A model generated the notes under the pieces. The model had not been told where the DNA came from and ran no database searches. It was given only the letters and a program-made list of their open reading frames with translations. This document shows positions 8,732 to 18,526 of a DNA stretch of 35,457 bases, in pieces. Numbering within the stretch: position 1 is the first letter of the stretch; every line of letters starts with the position of its first letter. The DNA comes from Acidobacteriota bacterium (GTDB taxonomy: Bacteria > Acidobacteriota > Terriglobia > Terriglobales > Acidobacteriaceae). Made by a program: the position numbers and the translations under genes. The stretch spans positions 45,676 through 81,132 of the forward strand of contig JAFDVV010000029.1 in assembly GCA_018268775.1 (NCBI GenBank). The letters run 5' to 3'.

Positions 8732-10207
8732 ATGGACGCCGCTTCCAACGCGTCGGTTATTTCTGACCGCCAACGGAAGTATGTGTCGATGTTTCATGAA
8801 GTGTTCTTGAGATATTCCGTGGGCTTTGGAAAGGCGTCGCATTTCGCGCAACTGGTTCCGAAGCTCATGCGCAACGACTCGCTCCGCTTGGATTTCTCAA
8901 TGGTGGTGCAGTGGATTCAGAAGCTGGAAGAGGGCCATCTGACACTGAGAGAGATGTTGGAGTTCATATGGATCGCGATGACCGGTTCGACGGGCCATAT
9001 GGATTCAAGCTCTGGGCCATTGATGATTTTTCTAAGTGGGCTCGGCGGGTGGCATGAGACTGAGGAACGCGAAACATGCCTAAAAAGCGCGCCGCCCCTG
9101 AGCGCCTCCGGGTCCGGGCCACTGTCCGAAAATCCTATGGACCTTGGCCGCAAGGACGAACCGTGCGATGCGCGAGACAAATGGGCGGCAGCAGTTCGTC
9201 GACGCCGTCTTATGGTTGCGCTCTGGCTTCTGCCCATCTTGCCGCCCCTCATATTGTGCGTTGCGCTATATCGCAGTTACACCGGGCCAGACACAACGCG
9301 CGACAGGGATGCCACAAACACGGCTTCTGCGGCCAATAAGACCGGGTGGAGATCCGGCCGAAGAGTCAGGTCGAACCGCGTCAGTCCACACCCGGAACCA
9401 GACGTAGAAAATAATGCAAAAGAAACACCTGCGCCGATTGAACAGGAACACGAAGCGTGGCCTACAAGTGGCTTTGTCGTTATCGGAGAAGAGGGGCAAA
9501 TCATAAGGTTTGATCAAACTGGCGCGACTGCTCCGGCGAGGATTCACGTCCCTAAGCCCGAACAGCTCCCCACAATTGCTGAGGGAAGAGCCGGGATGCC
9601 GGGAGTCATGCCTGAGGCCATCGTCACGTTGACGTACCCAAAGATCGTGACCCAGGAAGCTCCCAGGACAGAATCCGTCAGCGCAGATCCAGACAGCGGC
9701 CGAACCACCGTTGCAGACGCGAACAGTAGGCGAATTGTCGATGAGGAGAAGGCTCGAACGAGCTCAGCGGTCATAGAATCCAGGATGCCGGTGATTATGC
9801 CCGTGGTAGTGGCAAGTTCTACGGCGCCTCCTGTTGCGACAGTAGCGCGGACGGAGAACCGGCCAACCCCGTTAAAAGGGTTGTCCTCCGCAAAGCCATT
9901 CGAGCTGATACATCCGCGCGTGGCGGTTTCAGCCGGATTGCTAAGCGCCGACATCGTCAAGTTTCAAATGCCGTCGTATCCCAAGTCGGCGCGACGGCAG
10001 ATGCTGCAGGGAGATGTTCTTGTTCGTGTGCTGATCTCAGAAAAGGGAAAGGTCGCCCGAGCATTGGCCCTGAACGGTCCGCCGAGTCTGCGTGGAGCGG
10101 TGGAGAAGGCTGTCCACCACTGGCGGTACGTCCCCTACATGGTGAATGGAAAGCCAGTTGAGGTTCAAACATGGGTAACCTTCCATTTTGAGATGAGAGA
10201 AAGTTGA
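8732..10207 (+). CDS. TonB C-terminal domain protein with unrecognised cytoplasmic N-terminus
   Basis: 491 residues from the ATG at 8732; a TTG at 8699 is a less likely alternative. Residues 1-155 are cytoplasmic and unrecognised, with helical stretches such as FSMVVQWIQKLEEGHLTLRE (55-74). RRRR (156-159) precedes one membrane segment at about 160-180. A disordered Pro/Thr/Ala-rich periplasmic linker runs from 185 to about 400. The last 90 residues are a TonB/TolA-like fold: YP-KSAR-RQMLQGDVLVRVLISEKGKV, then HHWRYVPYMVNGKPV and VTFHFEM. TonB proteins couple proton-motive force from ExbBD to outer-membrane receptors, but the long N-terminal domain is not typical and no exbBD is nearby, so it could instead be a sensor or scaffold. 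GC3 is visibly lower than in neighbouring genes, and the gene lies next to an integration scar. Confidence 0.75.
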   Translation: MDAASNASVISDRQRKYVSMFHEVFLRYSVGFGKASHFAQLVPKLMRNDSLRLDFSMVVQWIQKLEEGHLTLREMLEFIWIAMTGSTGHMDSSSGPLMIFLSGLGGWHETEERETCLKSAPPLSASGSGPLSENPMDLGRKDEPCDARDKWAAAVRRRRLMVALWLLPILPPLILCVALYRSYTGPDTTRDRDATNTASAANKTGWRSGRRVRSNRVSPHPEPDVENNAKETPAPIEQEHEAWPTSGFVVIGEEGQIIRFDQTGATAPARIHVPKPEQLPTIAEGRAGMPGVMPEAIVTLTYPKIVTQEAPRTESVSADPDSGRTTVADANSRRIVDEEKARTSSAVIESRMPVIMPVVVASSTAPPVATVARTENRPTPLKGLSSAKPFELIHPRVAVSAGLLSADIVKFQMPSYPKSARRQMLQGDVLVRVLISEKGKVARALALNGPPSLRGAVEKAVHHWRYVPYMVNGKPVEVQTWVTFHFEMRES

Positions 10208-10260
10208 GCATGGTGCGAGACTTTCAGAAACGTGATATGGGATTGGCAGCATTATCCGCC

Positions 10261-10460
10261 TTAGATTTGTCGTTGCTGAAAGGTACGCTTTACGTCCCGT
10301 GCTCCATGCAGAACAGCATGGATCACGGGCGAACGTCTCGCTGGTAGACGATCAGATAAGGGTAGACCGTGTAGAAGACGACTGGCCGGGCGGTGAGGTC
10401 GGGGCGGCGGTGTCCGAGGCCGGGTTGGCCGCGAGGCTATCACGATCACCTGAACCGCCA
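10261..10460 (-). pseudogene. ParE/RelE-family toxin relic with two frameshifts
   Basis: Reading the minus strand from about 10460 downward, three pieces of a ParE-type toxin C-terminus appear in order but in different frames: SLAANP, then GLGHRRPDLTARP and VFYTVYPYLIVYQRDVRP, which hits a stop, then VLHGARDVKRTF in another frame ending with a TAA at 10261. Together these follow the ParE consensus (LAANPGLGHRRPDL, then YLIVYR, then VLHGARD). The N-terminal half and any antitoxin gene are missing. It is therefore a decayed type II toxin gene, located 30 nt from the tRNA remnant and fitting a degraded mobile element. Confidence 0.65.
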
Positions 10461-10489
10461 ATAATCTTTAGAATCTACGATTTAGCCTT

Positions 10490-10534
10490 CTCATAACCTA
10501 AAGGTCGCAGGTTCAAATCCTGCCTCCGCAACCA
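10490..10534 (+). other. 3' half of a tRNA-Met (CAU), probable att-site remnant
   Basis: The sequence from CTCATAA (anticodon loop, CAU at 10492-10494) to CCA at 10532-10534 is a tRNA 3' half. The T arm is GCAGG (10507-10511), loop TTCAAAT, CCTGC (10519-10523); then the acceptor strand CTCCGCA (10524-10530) and discriminator A. The 5' partner strands are absent: the bases before the anticodon loop do not pair with CCTAA (10497-10501), and no D arm or 5' acceptor strand is found upstream. The cut exactly at the anticodon loop and retention to CCA are what tyrosine-recombinase integration into a tRNA leaves at the distal att site. Elongator versus initiator Met cannot be settled from this half. 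Confidence 0.75.
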
Positions 10535-10609
10535 ATCAAATCAACAACCTACGGGAATCAGGTTCTACCGCCAGACTCCCAATATCTCCCAATAAGAAAA
10601 TTCATGGTT

Positions 10610-10900
10610 TCAGGCAGGTCGCTTTGATACGCCAGCATTGGGGTCTTCGACGCCGGGAGCCGACAACTCATCCGATGATCGCTGTCGGTTCAGGTCTGGA
10701 GTCGCATTCGCTGCTGTTCGAGCAGCGTCTCCCGTACGCCTGAGATCAAAAGGTTCCGCGCGCTCTGTAAATAAAGGTGGTCTTTCATCGAGCACCACAT
10801 GATTGAAAGAATGATTGTGCCGTTCGAGGCGTTCCTGGCACTCTGTCTCATCGGCTACCTCAAAACGCCTGACGTTCGTCGATGATTCCGGAGCGATCAC
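10610..10900 (-). CDS. Possible small ORF overlapping the end of the MoxR-VWA operon
   Basis: A 96-residue ORF starting at a GTG (10900) whose last two bases are the first two of the TGA of the preceding large gene, a spacing often seen in coupled genes. The product is hydrophilic and acidic-to-neutral with no signal peptide, membrane segment or motif I recognise (starts MIAPESST, ends SKRPA). Third codon positions are only about half G/C, unlike the upstream operon, and it lies within the scar containing the tRNA and toxin relics. It may be chance, or the remnant of an imported gene. Confidence 0.25.
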   Translation of the reverse strand: MIAPESSTNVRRFEVADETECQERLERHNHSFNHVVLDERPPLFTERAEPFDLRRTGDAARTAANATPDLNRQRSSDELSAPGVEDPNAGVSKRPA

Positions 10901-13900
10901 CGCGCCTTGCTCAAGCGCCGGTAGTACTCTGCCACAGGCTCCTGATACCCCGAAGGCACAATGTCCGGTTTACCCGACCGCACCTCCACCGCCGCGCCGT
11001 TGTTCTTCAACTGCAACTCCAGCCGGTCGATGGCGCTCAGCGCCTCGCGATGGAGTTGATCCACCATCGCCGGATTGCCAGGGAAGCGTGACGGGTCGAG
11101 CGCCTGCATCTGCCTCGTCAGATCGCGTACCTCCTGCGACGCTCCGGCATCTCCCTGCACCATCTGTCGCAAACGGTTGAGCTCACGCATCTGCTGCCGA
11201 TAAGCCTGCTCCGTGTCACGTGCGTTGCCGGAAGCATCGGTCGGCACTGACCGCGAGGCTCCACCAGCGTAGGTGTTGTTGCCCGTGTTGATATTGCCCC
11301 AGGCCGCGCCATCGGTATAACCGCCGCCACCGACTCTGATCTCGCCATTCGCATCGCCAGCCTGGCCAGCACGGTTCCCCGCCTGCTGGCCTTGTCCGCC
11401 GCGTTGCATCTGCCCACCTGCCGTTTGAGACGAACCTCTGCCATCTGCAGTACTTTGCCCTCTCCGATTGCCCTGCCGGTTCGCGCCCTGTCTGTCTGCC
11501 CCTGCGCCGGCCATCGCCTCCAGTTGCCCACGCAAACGCCTCACCTGGTCAAGTGCCGCAGTCTGGTCGCCCGGGCCCTTGCCATCGCGCATTCCGGCAG
11601 GTGTCTGCCCCACGGCCTTCTGTGCATCGCGGAGCTGACGACTCAGCTTCTGCAAACCTTGCGCAATCTCCGCCTCCGTGCCATTCGAGTTCGGATTGAT
11701 CCCGCGCCGCAGCCAGTCCGCCGTCCGCTGAACATGATTGTCCAGGTCCGACTCATCCATCTCCGATAGAGCCTGACGCAGCTTCTCGGCAGCAGACGGG
11801 CTGTTCGAGGCCATCGAGCGCGCCGACTCGCGCATGTTCCTCTGCAAACTCGAAAGATCGTTCGAAAGCTGCTGGCGCTCCCCCGCCAACCGATTCCGCT
11901 CATTCATTCTCGCCGTCACGCTGTCGCGATCCAGAGGATTGACGTTCTGCTGCCTGCTCGCGAACTGATTGATGCGGTCGATCTGCGACCGCTCCTCCTG
12001 TGTCAGCCGATCGGCCTCCTGCGATAATGACCCCATCTTGCCCGAAGCCATCTGCTGCCTGCTCGCGCTCAGCAGACCTCGAGCCTCCTCAAGACGCTCC
12101 GCAGCCTGCCTCGCTGCCTCCGAGCTTTGCTGCGGATTGCCGCTTCGCTTCATCGCATCGCCAGCCTGCCGCAACCGGCTCAGCGCCTGCTCAACCCGCT
12201 GGTCCTCCTGTCTACCCGAAGAAGACGCTCCCGCAGACGATGAACTACGCTGCTGCGAACCACTTTGATTTGAACTGGATGATGAAGCACCGGAACTTTG
12301 GTCTGATTGCTGTGATCCAGACTGTTTCGAACCGCTCTGTTGTCCATTGCTGTTCTGCGCCATCTGCTCCATCTGACGTTGCAGCTGCTCCGCCTCGCGC
12401 CGCAGCATCTCCTGCTGCCAGCGGTCTTGGAAGCTCTGCTGCTGGTTGCTCTGCTGCTTCGCCAGCTCCTCCTGCCGCTTCGCCAGCGCATCCAGCTTTG
12501 CCAGCACGTCGTCGATCTCCTTTTGCTTCTGCTCCTCGGGAGAGGTGTTCTGCGCCGTCTCATACTGGTTCTTCGCTGTATCCAGCTCCAGGTCGAAGAG
12601 ACTTGCCAGATCGCGCCCCGCCGAGTTCGCTCCTCCTCCGCCCCCACCACCCTGCTGTCCGAATGCCACCTGTATCTGCCGGAACGTGGCCTCCGCGCGC
12701 AGCAGCGCCTGCAAGGCCTTCTGCTCAAGCGGCAGAGCGTCCTTCCACTGCATTCCCCTCAGCTTGTCCGCGGAAGGCCCCATCGCCGCCGCAGCCATCT
12801 GCATGTCGCGCTCGAAACCGTTGAACTCCTCGTTGGCCTCCGAAAGATCGCGGCTCTGCATGCGCGCCGAAAGGGCCATCACCTGGTCGCGCAGCTTCTG
12901 TTGCGCGTCCGAGAGGAACTGCCCCTGCACTGCGCTGTCCTTCTGCGTCGCCGTCTTGTCGTTCTGCTGCTTCCAAGTCGCGGCTATCAGCTCCTTCTCG
13001 CGTTTCGACATGTCGGTCTGATTGTTCTGTCCGCCGCCACCGCCTCCTCCTCCGCCACCGCTCTGTTGCGACTGCGAGAACTCTCGCTCGAACGGGTCCA
13101 CCTGAACGAAGCTGATGTTGGTGCGCGTCTCCGCATGGCCATCCTTCGCCGTGGCATACAGGCTCACAAGATCTCCGGGAACCAGCTTGAAATCCTCCAG
13201 CCGAAGCGTGTACGAGCCATCCGCATTCTTCACCCCCGGCGACTTCAGCAGATCGACATCCTTGTCCGCGCCCCCATTCACCGAGTAATGCAGGTGCATC
13301 TCTCGCACGCCGAACTGGTCCGCCACCTCAACTCCAACCTTTACCTCTTCAATCGGAGAAGCGCGATAGTCTCCGCCAGGACGGTTGATGCTCACCTGTG
13401 GAGGCTCCGCCTTGTCCGTCGCAATAAAGTAGTCCTCCGAAAGCCGCACCGGCTGCCCCTGCTCGATCGCCGCAACGTGATACGCGCCGTCCTTCTCCAT
13501 GTGGATCGAACCTTTATAGGTATTCCCATCGCCCCCCGTCAGCATGGTTGTCTTGTTGTCGTCGAGTGCCAATTTGCCGCCTTCCAGCGGCTTGTCCATC
13601 TCCACTTCAATCGTGGCGTCCGTTCCTTCAATTGCCCTCAAATCGCCTCTCTGCTCCTGCACCGCGGGCTTCAGCCCTGTCCACTTTGGATACTCATACG
13701 TCACACGAATCTTCTTCACCGTAGGAAGATCGGCCACGCGGACCGTGTAGTGTTCGGAAGTCAACGGACCGGCGGCCACGTAGTACTCCACGTTCTCAGG
13801 CAGTCCCGCCAGCACAAACTGATAGTTCGCCGCGCTGCCCTGGTCTGGCTGCATCTGCATCGCAACCGGCTCCCACCCTTTTGCACTCTGATAGTGCGCG

Positions 13901-14556
13901 AACAACTGCACCTTCTCTGGATGCAGTCCCACAACGTGTGCCGTAATCAACTGGTCGCTGTTGCGCCGTACCGTCACATCGCCGGGTGCAACCGCCAGGC
14001 TGTACAGCGGAGCGGCGTTCTTGTGCCCGCCCGTCCACAACAGTGTCGCGCCATAGCCCATAAAGCCGCGCGAGGCCACAATCATCCACACCAATGCGCC
14101 TAGGCATCCCAGCCCAACTCCCGCAAACGCAAACAATCGCCTGCCGGGAGCCAGCGACGCAGGCGCGGCATCCAACGTGTGCGTCAGCGTGTCGGCGGCA
14201 AGCAGCTCGATAAAAGGATCGTCGTCCTGCTGCTGACGCTCATAGAACGTCTTCAGCCTCTGTTCCAATGCCGCATGGGCCTGCTCCGTCTTCGCAACCG
14301 TGCGCTCCGACGTAAGTCGCATTAGCGGAAACACGATGCCAGCAGCAGCCGCAACCGCCAGCAGAACAAACAGCGCCACGCGCGCGCCTTTCACGCCTAC
14401 AGCCGGAAACGCATAGTGATTGAGCACCAAAACGAGAACGATCGTCGTCAGTAGCGCCGTGCCTGCCAGCACAAGAAAGCCCATCGTCCACGCCTGTAGG
14501 CGTAGCCTGCCTCGCGTCTGCGCAATGTAGGAATTGAGCTCGTCCCGCCTGCTCAT
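10897..14556 (-). CDS. Large three-TM coiled-coil protein, last gene of MoxR-VWA operon (DUF4175-like)
   Basis: 1219 residues from the ATG at 14556, which overlaps the upstream stop as ATGA and has GGAGG 5 nt before it; the upstream in-frame extension is rejected. Membrane segments lie at about 25-46, 58-78 and 145-165. A periplasmic beta-rich part follows (about 175-500), then a Gly-rich tract of ten glycines and a very long Gln/Ser/Arg-rich coiled-coil half (about 520-1100) with blocks such as KRQEELAKQQSNQQQ and QSGSQQSDQSSGASSSS. The C-terminus is again helical. Size and layout resemble DUF4175-type proteins seen beside MoxR, DUF58 and BatA genes. It may form a periplasmic scaffold driven or remodelled by the MoxR ATPase; that is inference. 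Confident as a gene, weak on function. Confidence 0.8.
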   Translation of the reverse strand: MSRRDELNSYIAQTRGRLRLQAWTMGFLVLAGTALLTTIVLVLVLNHYAFPAVGVKGARVALFVLLAVAAAAGIVFPLMRLTSERTVAKTEQAHAALEQRLKTFYERQQQDDDPFIELLAADTLTHTLDAAPASLAPGRRLFAFAGVGLGCLGALVWMIVASRGFMGYGATLLWTGGHKNAAPLYSLAVAPGDVTVRRNSDQLITAHVVGLHPEKVQLFAHYQSAKGWEPVAMQMQPDQGSAANYQFVLAGLPENVEYYVAAGPLTSEHYTVRVADLPTVKKIRVTYEYPKWTGLKPAVQEQRGDLRAIEGTDATIEVEMDKPLEGGKLALDDNKTTMLTGGDGNTYKGSIHMEKDGAYHVAAIEQGQPVRLSEDYFIATDKAEPPQVSINRPGGDYRASPIEEVKVGVEVADQFGVREMHLHYSVNGGADKDVDLLKSPGVKNADGSYTLRLEDFKLVPGDLVSLYATAKDGHAETRTNISFVQVDPFEREFSQSQQSGGGGGGGGGGQNNQTDMSKREKELIAATWKQQNDKTATQKDSAVQGQFLSDAQQKLRDQVMALSARMQSRDLSEANEEFNGFERDMQMAAAAMGPSADKLRGMQWKDALPLEQKALQALLRAEATFRQIQVAFGQQGGGGGGGANSAGRDLASLFDLELDTAKNQYETAQNTSPEEQKQKEIDDVLAKLDALAKRQEELAKQQSNQQQSFQDRWQQEMLRREAEQLQRQMEQMAQNSNGQQSGSKQSGSQQSDQSSGASSSSSNQSGSQQRSSSSAGASSSGRQEDQRVEQALSRLRQAGDAMKRSGNPQQSSEAARQAAERLEEARGLLSASRQQMASGKMGSLSQEADRLTQEERSQIDRINQFASRQQNVNPLDRDSVTARMNERNRLAGERQQLSNDLSSLQRNMRESARSMASNSPSAAEKLRQALSEMDESDLDNHVQRTADWLRRGINPNSNGTEAEIAQGLQKLSRQLRDAQKAVGQTPAGMRDGKGPGDQTAALDQVRRLRGQLEAMAGAGADRQGANRQGNRRGQSTADGRGSSQTAGGQMQRGGQGQQAGNRAGQAGDANGEIRVGGGGYTDGAAWGNINTGNNTYAGGASRSVPTDASGNARDTEQAYRQQMRELNRLRQMVQGDAGASQEVRDLTRQMQALDPSRFPGNPAMVDQLHREALSAIDRLELQLKNNGAAVEVRSGKPDIVPSGYQEPVAEYYRRLSKAR

Positions 14557-16583
14557 ACTTCCTCCCGCTGCACGCCCAGGTAGCGGCTGGAGAGCGCCGT
14601 CTCCGCGACCGCAACCGCCAGTGCAAGCAGCATAACGTACCACCACAACCCCATGCGCCGGTCATTCGTCCCCAAAACCTGCTTTTTCTCCGCCGCGTTT
14701 TGTCCGCCGTGGCTCCCCGTCCATAACCCCTGCATCTCCGCCGACATAGGAGTCAGGTCCGATTCCCGCCTATCTGCGTTCACTCCAATCTCACCGCTGC
14801 GCCCATTCGCAAAACGAATCTGGTAGAACCCCGCTCTCGTTAGACGAAACGTCCGTGCCGTTCGCCCCTCGCTCAACGAGAGCGGCCGCCGCCCATCTGG
14901 GTCGACAACCTCTGCGCTCGCCGTCCGCCCCTGCGTCTCCGCCGAAGAGCGTAGCTGCACAAACGAGTCCACCGTCTTCGCTCCACTCAACTCTTCGCCG
15001 CCCGCCAGATACCGCGACGCCTTATCGACAAATGCGACAAATACAGGATGCAGCGGAAGATCATTCGTCAGGTTCTCAAGTCCCGACGCGAGCAGAAGCA
15101 CTCTGCCCTCGCCCATCTGCCTCTCCAACAGCAAAGGGGTGCCGTCGCTCAGCCGCGCCACCACGCGCGCAAGCGATGTGTCAACCGGCACAATGTAGAA
15201 GAACCGCGCCGCAGCCCAGCCTCCGTTGTCGCGGCCCGGCTCCGTCTGCTCCAGCGCGGGGTACGTAAAGTCCACCTGCCCAACCGACGCCGTCACGTTG
15301 CGAGGCTTCACGTGCTCACCGCCCCACAGCGGAACCTCTCCTCGTCGTCCCGTTTCCACGCCGGCGGCAATCAACACATCTCCTCCGCTCGCGACATACT
15401 GCTCCAGCGAGTGCTCAAAGATCGAAGGCAGCGTCGCTGCGTCCGACAGCACGGTAAAGGCAAACTTCTTGGGATCGATGTCCGTCGCCTGGTCTGCCGC
15501 CACCGCTTGCACCACAAAGGCCCCGTGGCTCGCCGCATTCAATGCCGCGCCAAAGTACAGCGGCGATCGCTCGTCGCGCGCGTTGTGCACAAATAACACG
15601 TGCTGCGGATCCAGCCGCCGCACCACAAAGAAGCTCGCATCGTCCGCCGGCAGCACGTCGCCGCCATTGACTCGTACCTCGCAACGATTGAAGCCGTAAC
15701 CCACATTGAGAGGAGCGAACTCCACCGTCGCCCGTCCATTCGCAGGCACCTTGACGCTACGCTTCGCCACCTCTTTCCCGTTAACCATCAGCGACACCGT
15801 CTTCACTGTCTCGTCTGTTCCCATACCAGCAACGACGGCCTGCACCCGCGACTTCGACGTATCCTTCGTATCCGTAAGGTCCGCCGGCGCGTTGACGCTC
15901 TCAACCGTCCAGTTAGGCGACGGTGCTGTCTTCGCGACGTTGTGCAGCGTCAGCTCAACCGTCTGCGGGAACACCGCATCGGCAAAGCTCGCTGGCATCG
16001 CGCTGCGCTGCATGTCGCTGAACAGGTGCAGGTCGATCGGCCCGGCCTCCGTCTCGCTCAGTGCACGGACCGCCTTCCCCAGCTCCCCGTAGCTCCCATA
16101 ACCATCGCCCACCTGAACGCCATCAAGCGCAACACGCAACTGCTCCGCATCGGTTATTGGCTGCGTCAATACCTGCACCTGCCCTCCCAGAGCAATCACC
16201 TGCGCGCGCTGCGAATGCGGCTTAGCGGCAAGCAATGCCAGCGCCTCTCGCTTCGCATCGGCAAACCTGGTGCCCGCGCGCATGCTGAACGAGTTGTCGA
16301 GAACGATCATCAACGGCCGCCCGTTCGCATTCGCCGCGGAACGCCGCACAAAGGGATTCGCAAACGCCAGCACCACCAGCAGCAGCAGCGCAAACCGTAA
16401 GGCGAACAACAGCAGATATCTCAACCGGTGGTGCTTCGTCGAACTCTGCGTTCCACGCTCAAAAAACATCAATGAACTCACCGGCCGCGGCACCGTAATA
16501 TGTTTGCGGAGCAGGTGTACAAACACTGGTATCCCAAGGCCCGCAAGCCCTGCCAGGAACCACGGCGCAAGAAAGCCCATCAT
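14553..16583 (-). CDS. BatA-type VWA membrane protein
   Basis: 676 residues. The N-terminus is the BatA domain: two membrane segments (about 5-23 and 56-76) around a basic loop with PVSSLMFFERG. A VWA domain follows with an intact MIDAS start, DNSFS (D96, S98, S100). The middle resembles the CARDB/GATase-like region of large BatA proteins (FVVRRLDPQHVLFVHN at about 330), and a last membrane helix lies near 650-667. VWA domains bind metal-dependent partners, and in such operons they are regarded as clients or adaptors for MoxR. The start ATG overlaps the DUF58 stop (ATGA), with a second ATG 3 nt later also possible; the stop overlaps the next start. Confidence 0.88.
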   Translation of the reverse strand: MMGFLAPWFLAGLAGLGIPVFVHLLRKHITVPRPVSSLMFFERGTQSSTKHHRLRYLLLFALRFALLLLVVLAFANPFVRRSAANANGRPLMIVLDNSFSMRAGTRFADAKREALALLAAKPHSQRAQVIALGGQVQVLTQPITDAEQLRVALDGVQVGDGYGSYGELGKAVRALSETEAGPIDLHLFSDMQRSAMPASFADAVFPQTVELTLHNVAKTAPSPNWTVESVNAPADLTDTKDTSKSRVQAVVAGMGTDETVKTVSLMVNGKEVAKRSVKVPANGRATVEFAPLNVGYGFNRCEVRVNGGDVLPADDASFFVVRRLDPQHVLFVHNARDERSPLYFGAALNAASHGAFVVQAVAADQATDIDPKKFAFTVLSDAATLPSIFEHSLEQYVASGGDVLIAAGVETGRRGEVPLWGGEHVKPRNVTASVGQVDFTYPALEQTEPGRDNGGWAAARFFYIVPVDTSLARVVARLSDGTPLLLERQMGEGRVLLLASGLENLTNDLPLHPVFVAFVDKASRYLAGGEELSGAKTVDSFVQLRSSAETQGRTASAEVVDPDGRRPLSLSEGRTARTFRLTRAGFYQIRFANGRSGEIGVNADRRESDLTPMSAEMQGLWTGSHGGQNAAEKKQVLGTNDRRMGLWWYVMLLALAVAVAETALSSRYLGVQREEV

Positions 16584-17466
16584 CGTCCCGTCCGCCGCAA
16601 TGAAAGATACTCGCGCAAAACCGCATCCAGCGGCTGGTCCGTCGCAAGAAGCTGGTATTCCATTCCTACCGCACGCACCCGCATGCTCAGTTGGTCGATA
16701 TGTTCTTGCAGCCTCTCGCGGTACGTCGAGTTCACATACTCCGGCACCACCTCAATCTTCTCGCCCGATTCAAGATCGACGAGAACCGCAGGGCCTTTCA
16801 TCTGCGGGCGCAGTTCCTGCGGATCGAGCACATGAAACAGAACAACGTCATTGCCATGAAACCGCAGCGGCTCGACGGCCCTTACAATCGCCTCCGGCGT
16901 TTCGTAGAAATCCGAGATCACAATCACAATCCCGCGTCGGTGCAGTAGCGACTGGAAGTGAGTCAGGGGCTTCGCAAAGTCCGTCCGCGCGTGCGGCTCC
17001 GCCCTCTCCAGCGAGGCGAACAGACGTGCGAGCTGCCCTTGCCGCGTCGAAGGCTTCACATAATCACGCACCTCGTCGTCGAACACAATCACGCCAGCCG
17101 CATCGCGCTGATTGCGCACCGCCATGTAGAACAACGACGCCGCAAGATACCTCGCATAGTCCGCCTTCGCCGGCTGCCGCGAGCCGAACTGCATCGAGTT
17201 GCTCGCATCCAGCAGAATCATCAACTGGCTGTTCGTCTCTCCTTCGTAGCGCTTCAGGTAGCAGCGTTCTGTCCGCGCAAACAGGTTCCAATCCACATGG
17301 CGCAGGTCGTCTCCCTGCGTGTACGGACGATACTCCGCAAACTCCTGGCTGAAGCCGAAGTCCGGCGACCGGTGCAGGCCAGACACAAACCCGTCCACCA
17401 CCGTCTTCGCAATCAGGTCCAGCGACGAGATGCTCGCCAGCACCGCGGGATCGAGAAGCCGCTGCA

Positions 17467-17467
<1 letters not shown>
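16580..17467 (-). CDS. DUF58 / VWA-like protein
   Basis: 295 residues, normal for the family. The DUF58 signature spans about 43-77 (FAEYRPYTQGDDLRHVDWN then RTERCYLKRYEGE). It leads into a VWA-like fold with MIDAS residues D87, S89 and S91 in LLDASNSM and a later strand IVIVISDFYE. The protein is soluble and cytoplasmic by appearance. DUF58 genes nearly always follow moxR, as here: the moxR stop and this start share one base (TGATG). It is expected to link the AAA+ ATPase to the membrane VWA proteins encoded downstream. The role is inferred from conserved context; the biochemical activity is unknown. Confidence 0.92.
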
Positions 17468-18495
<1,028 letters not shown>

Positions 18496-18526
18496 ACGTT
18501 TATCCCCTCAAAATCATTTCCACGTC

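Larger units (their letters stand above)
10208..10896. other. Integration scar between the TonB-domain gene and the operon end
   Basis: This 689-nt stretch holds no well-supported intact gene. It contains the ParE relic (10261-10460), the tRNA 3' half (10490-10534), an AT-richer segment with two CTCCCAATA copies (10576-10593), and the doubtful ORF at 10610-10900. Composition is less GC-rich than the flanking operon. The simplest reading is leftover DNA from an integrative element. Confidence 0.5.

Noticed and set aside
13030..13070. Repetitive CCGCC/CCTCC tract, considered as a tandem repeat or array
   Set aside because: It simply encodes the polyglycine run of the coiled-coil protein; there are no spacers, so it is not a CRISPR array.
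12340..14103. 587-codon open frame on the plus strand
   Set aside because: It is antisense to the coiled-coil gene; the product is rich in His, Leu and Arg without domains, and the minus-strand gene has membrane helices, an RBS and an overlapping operon start.
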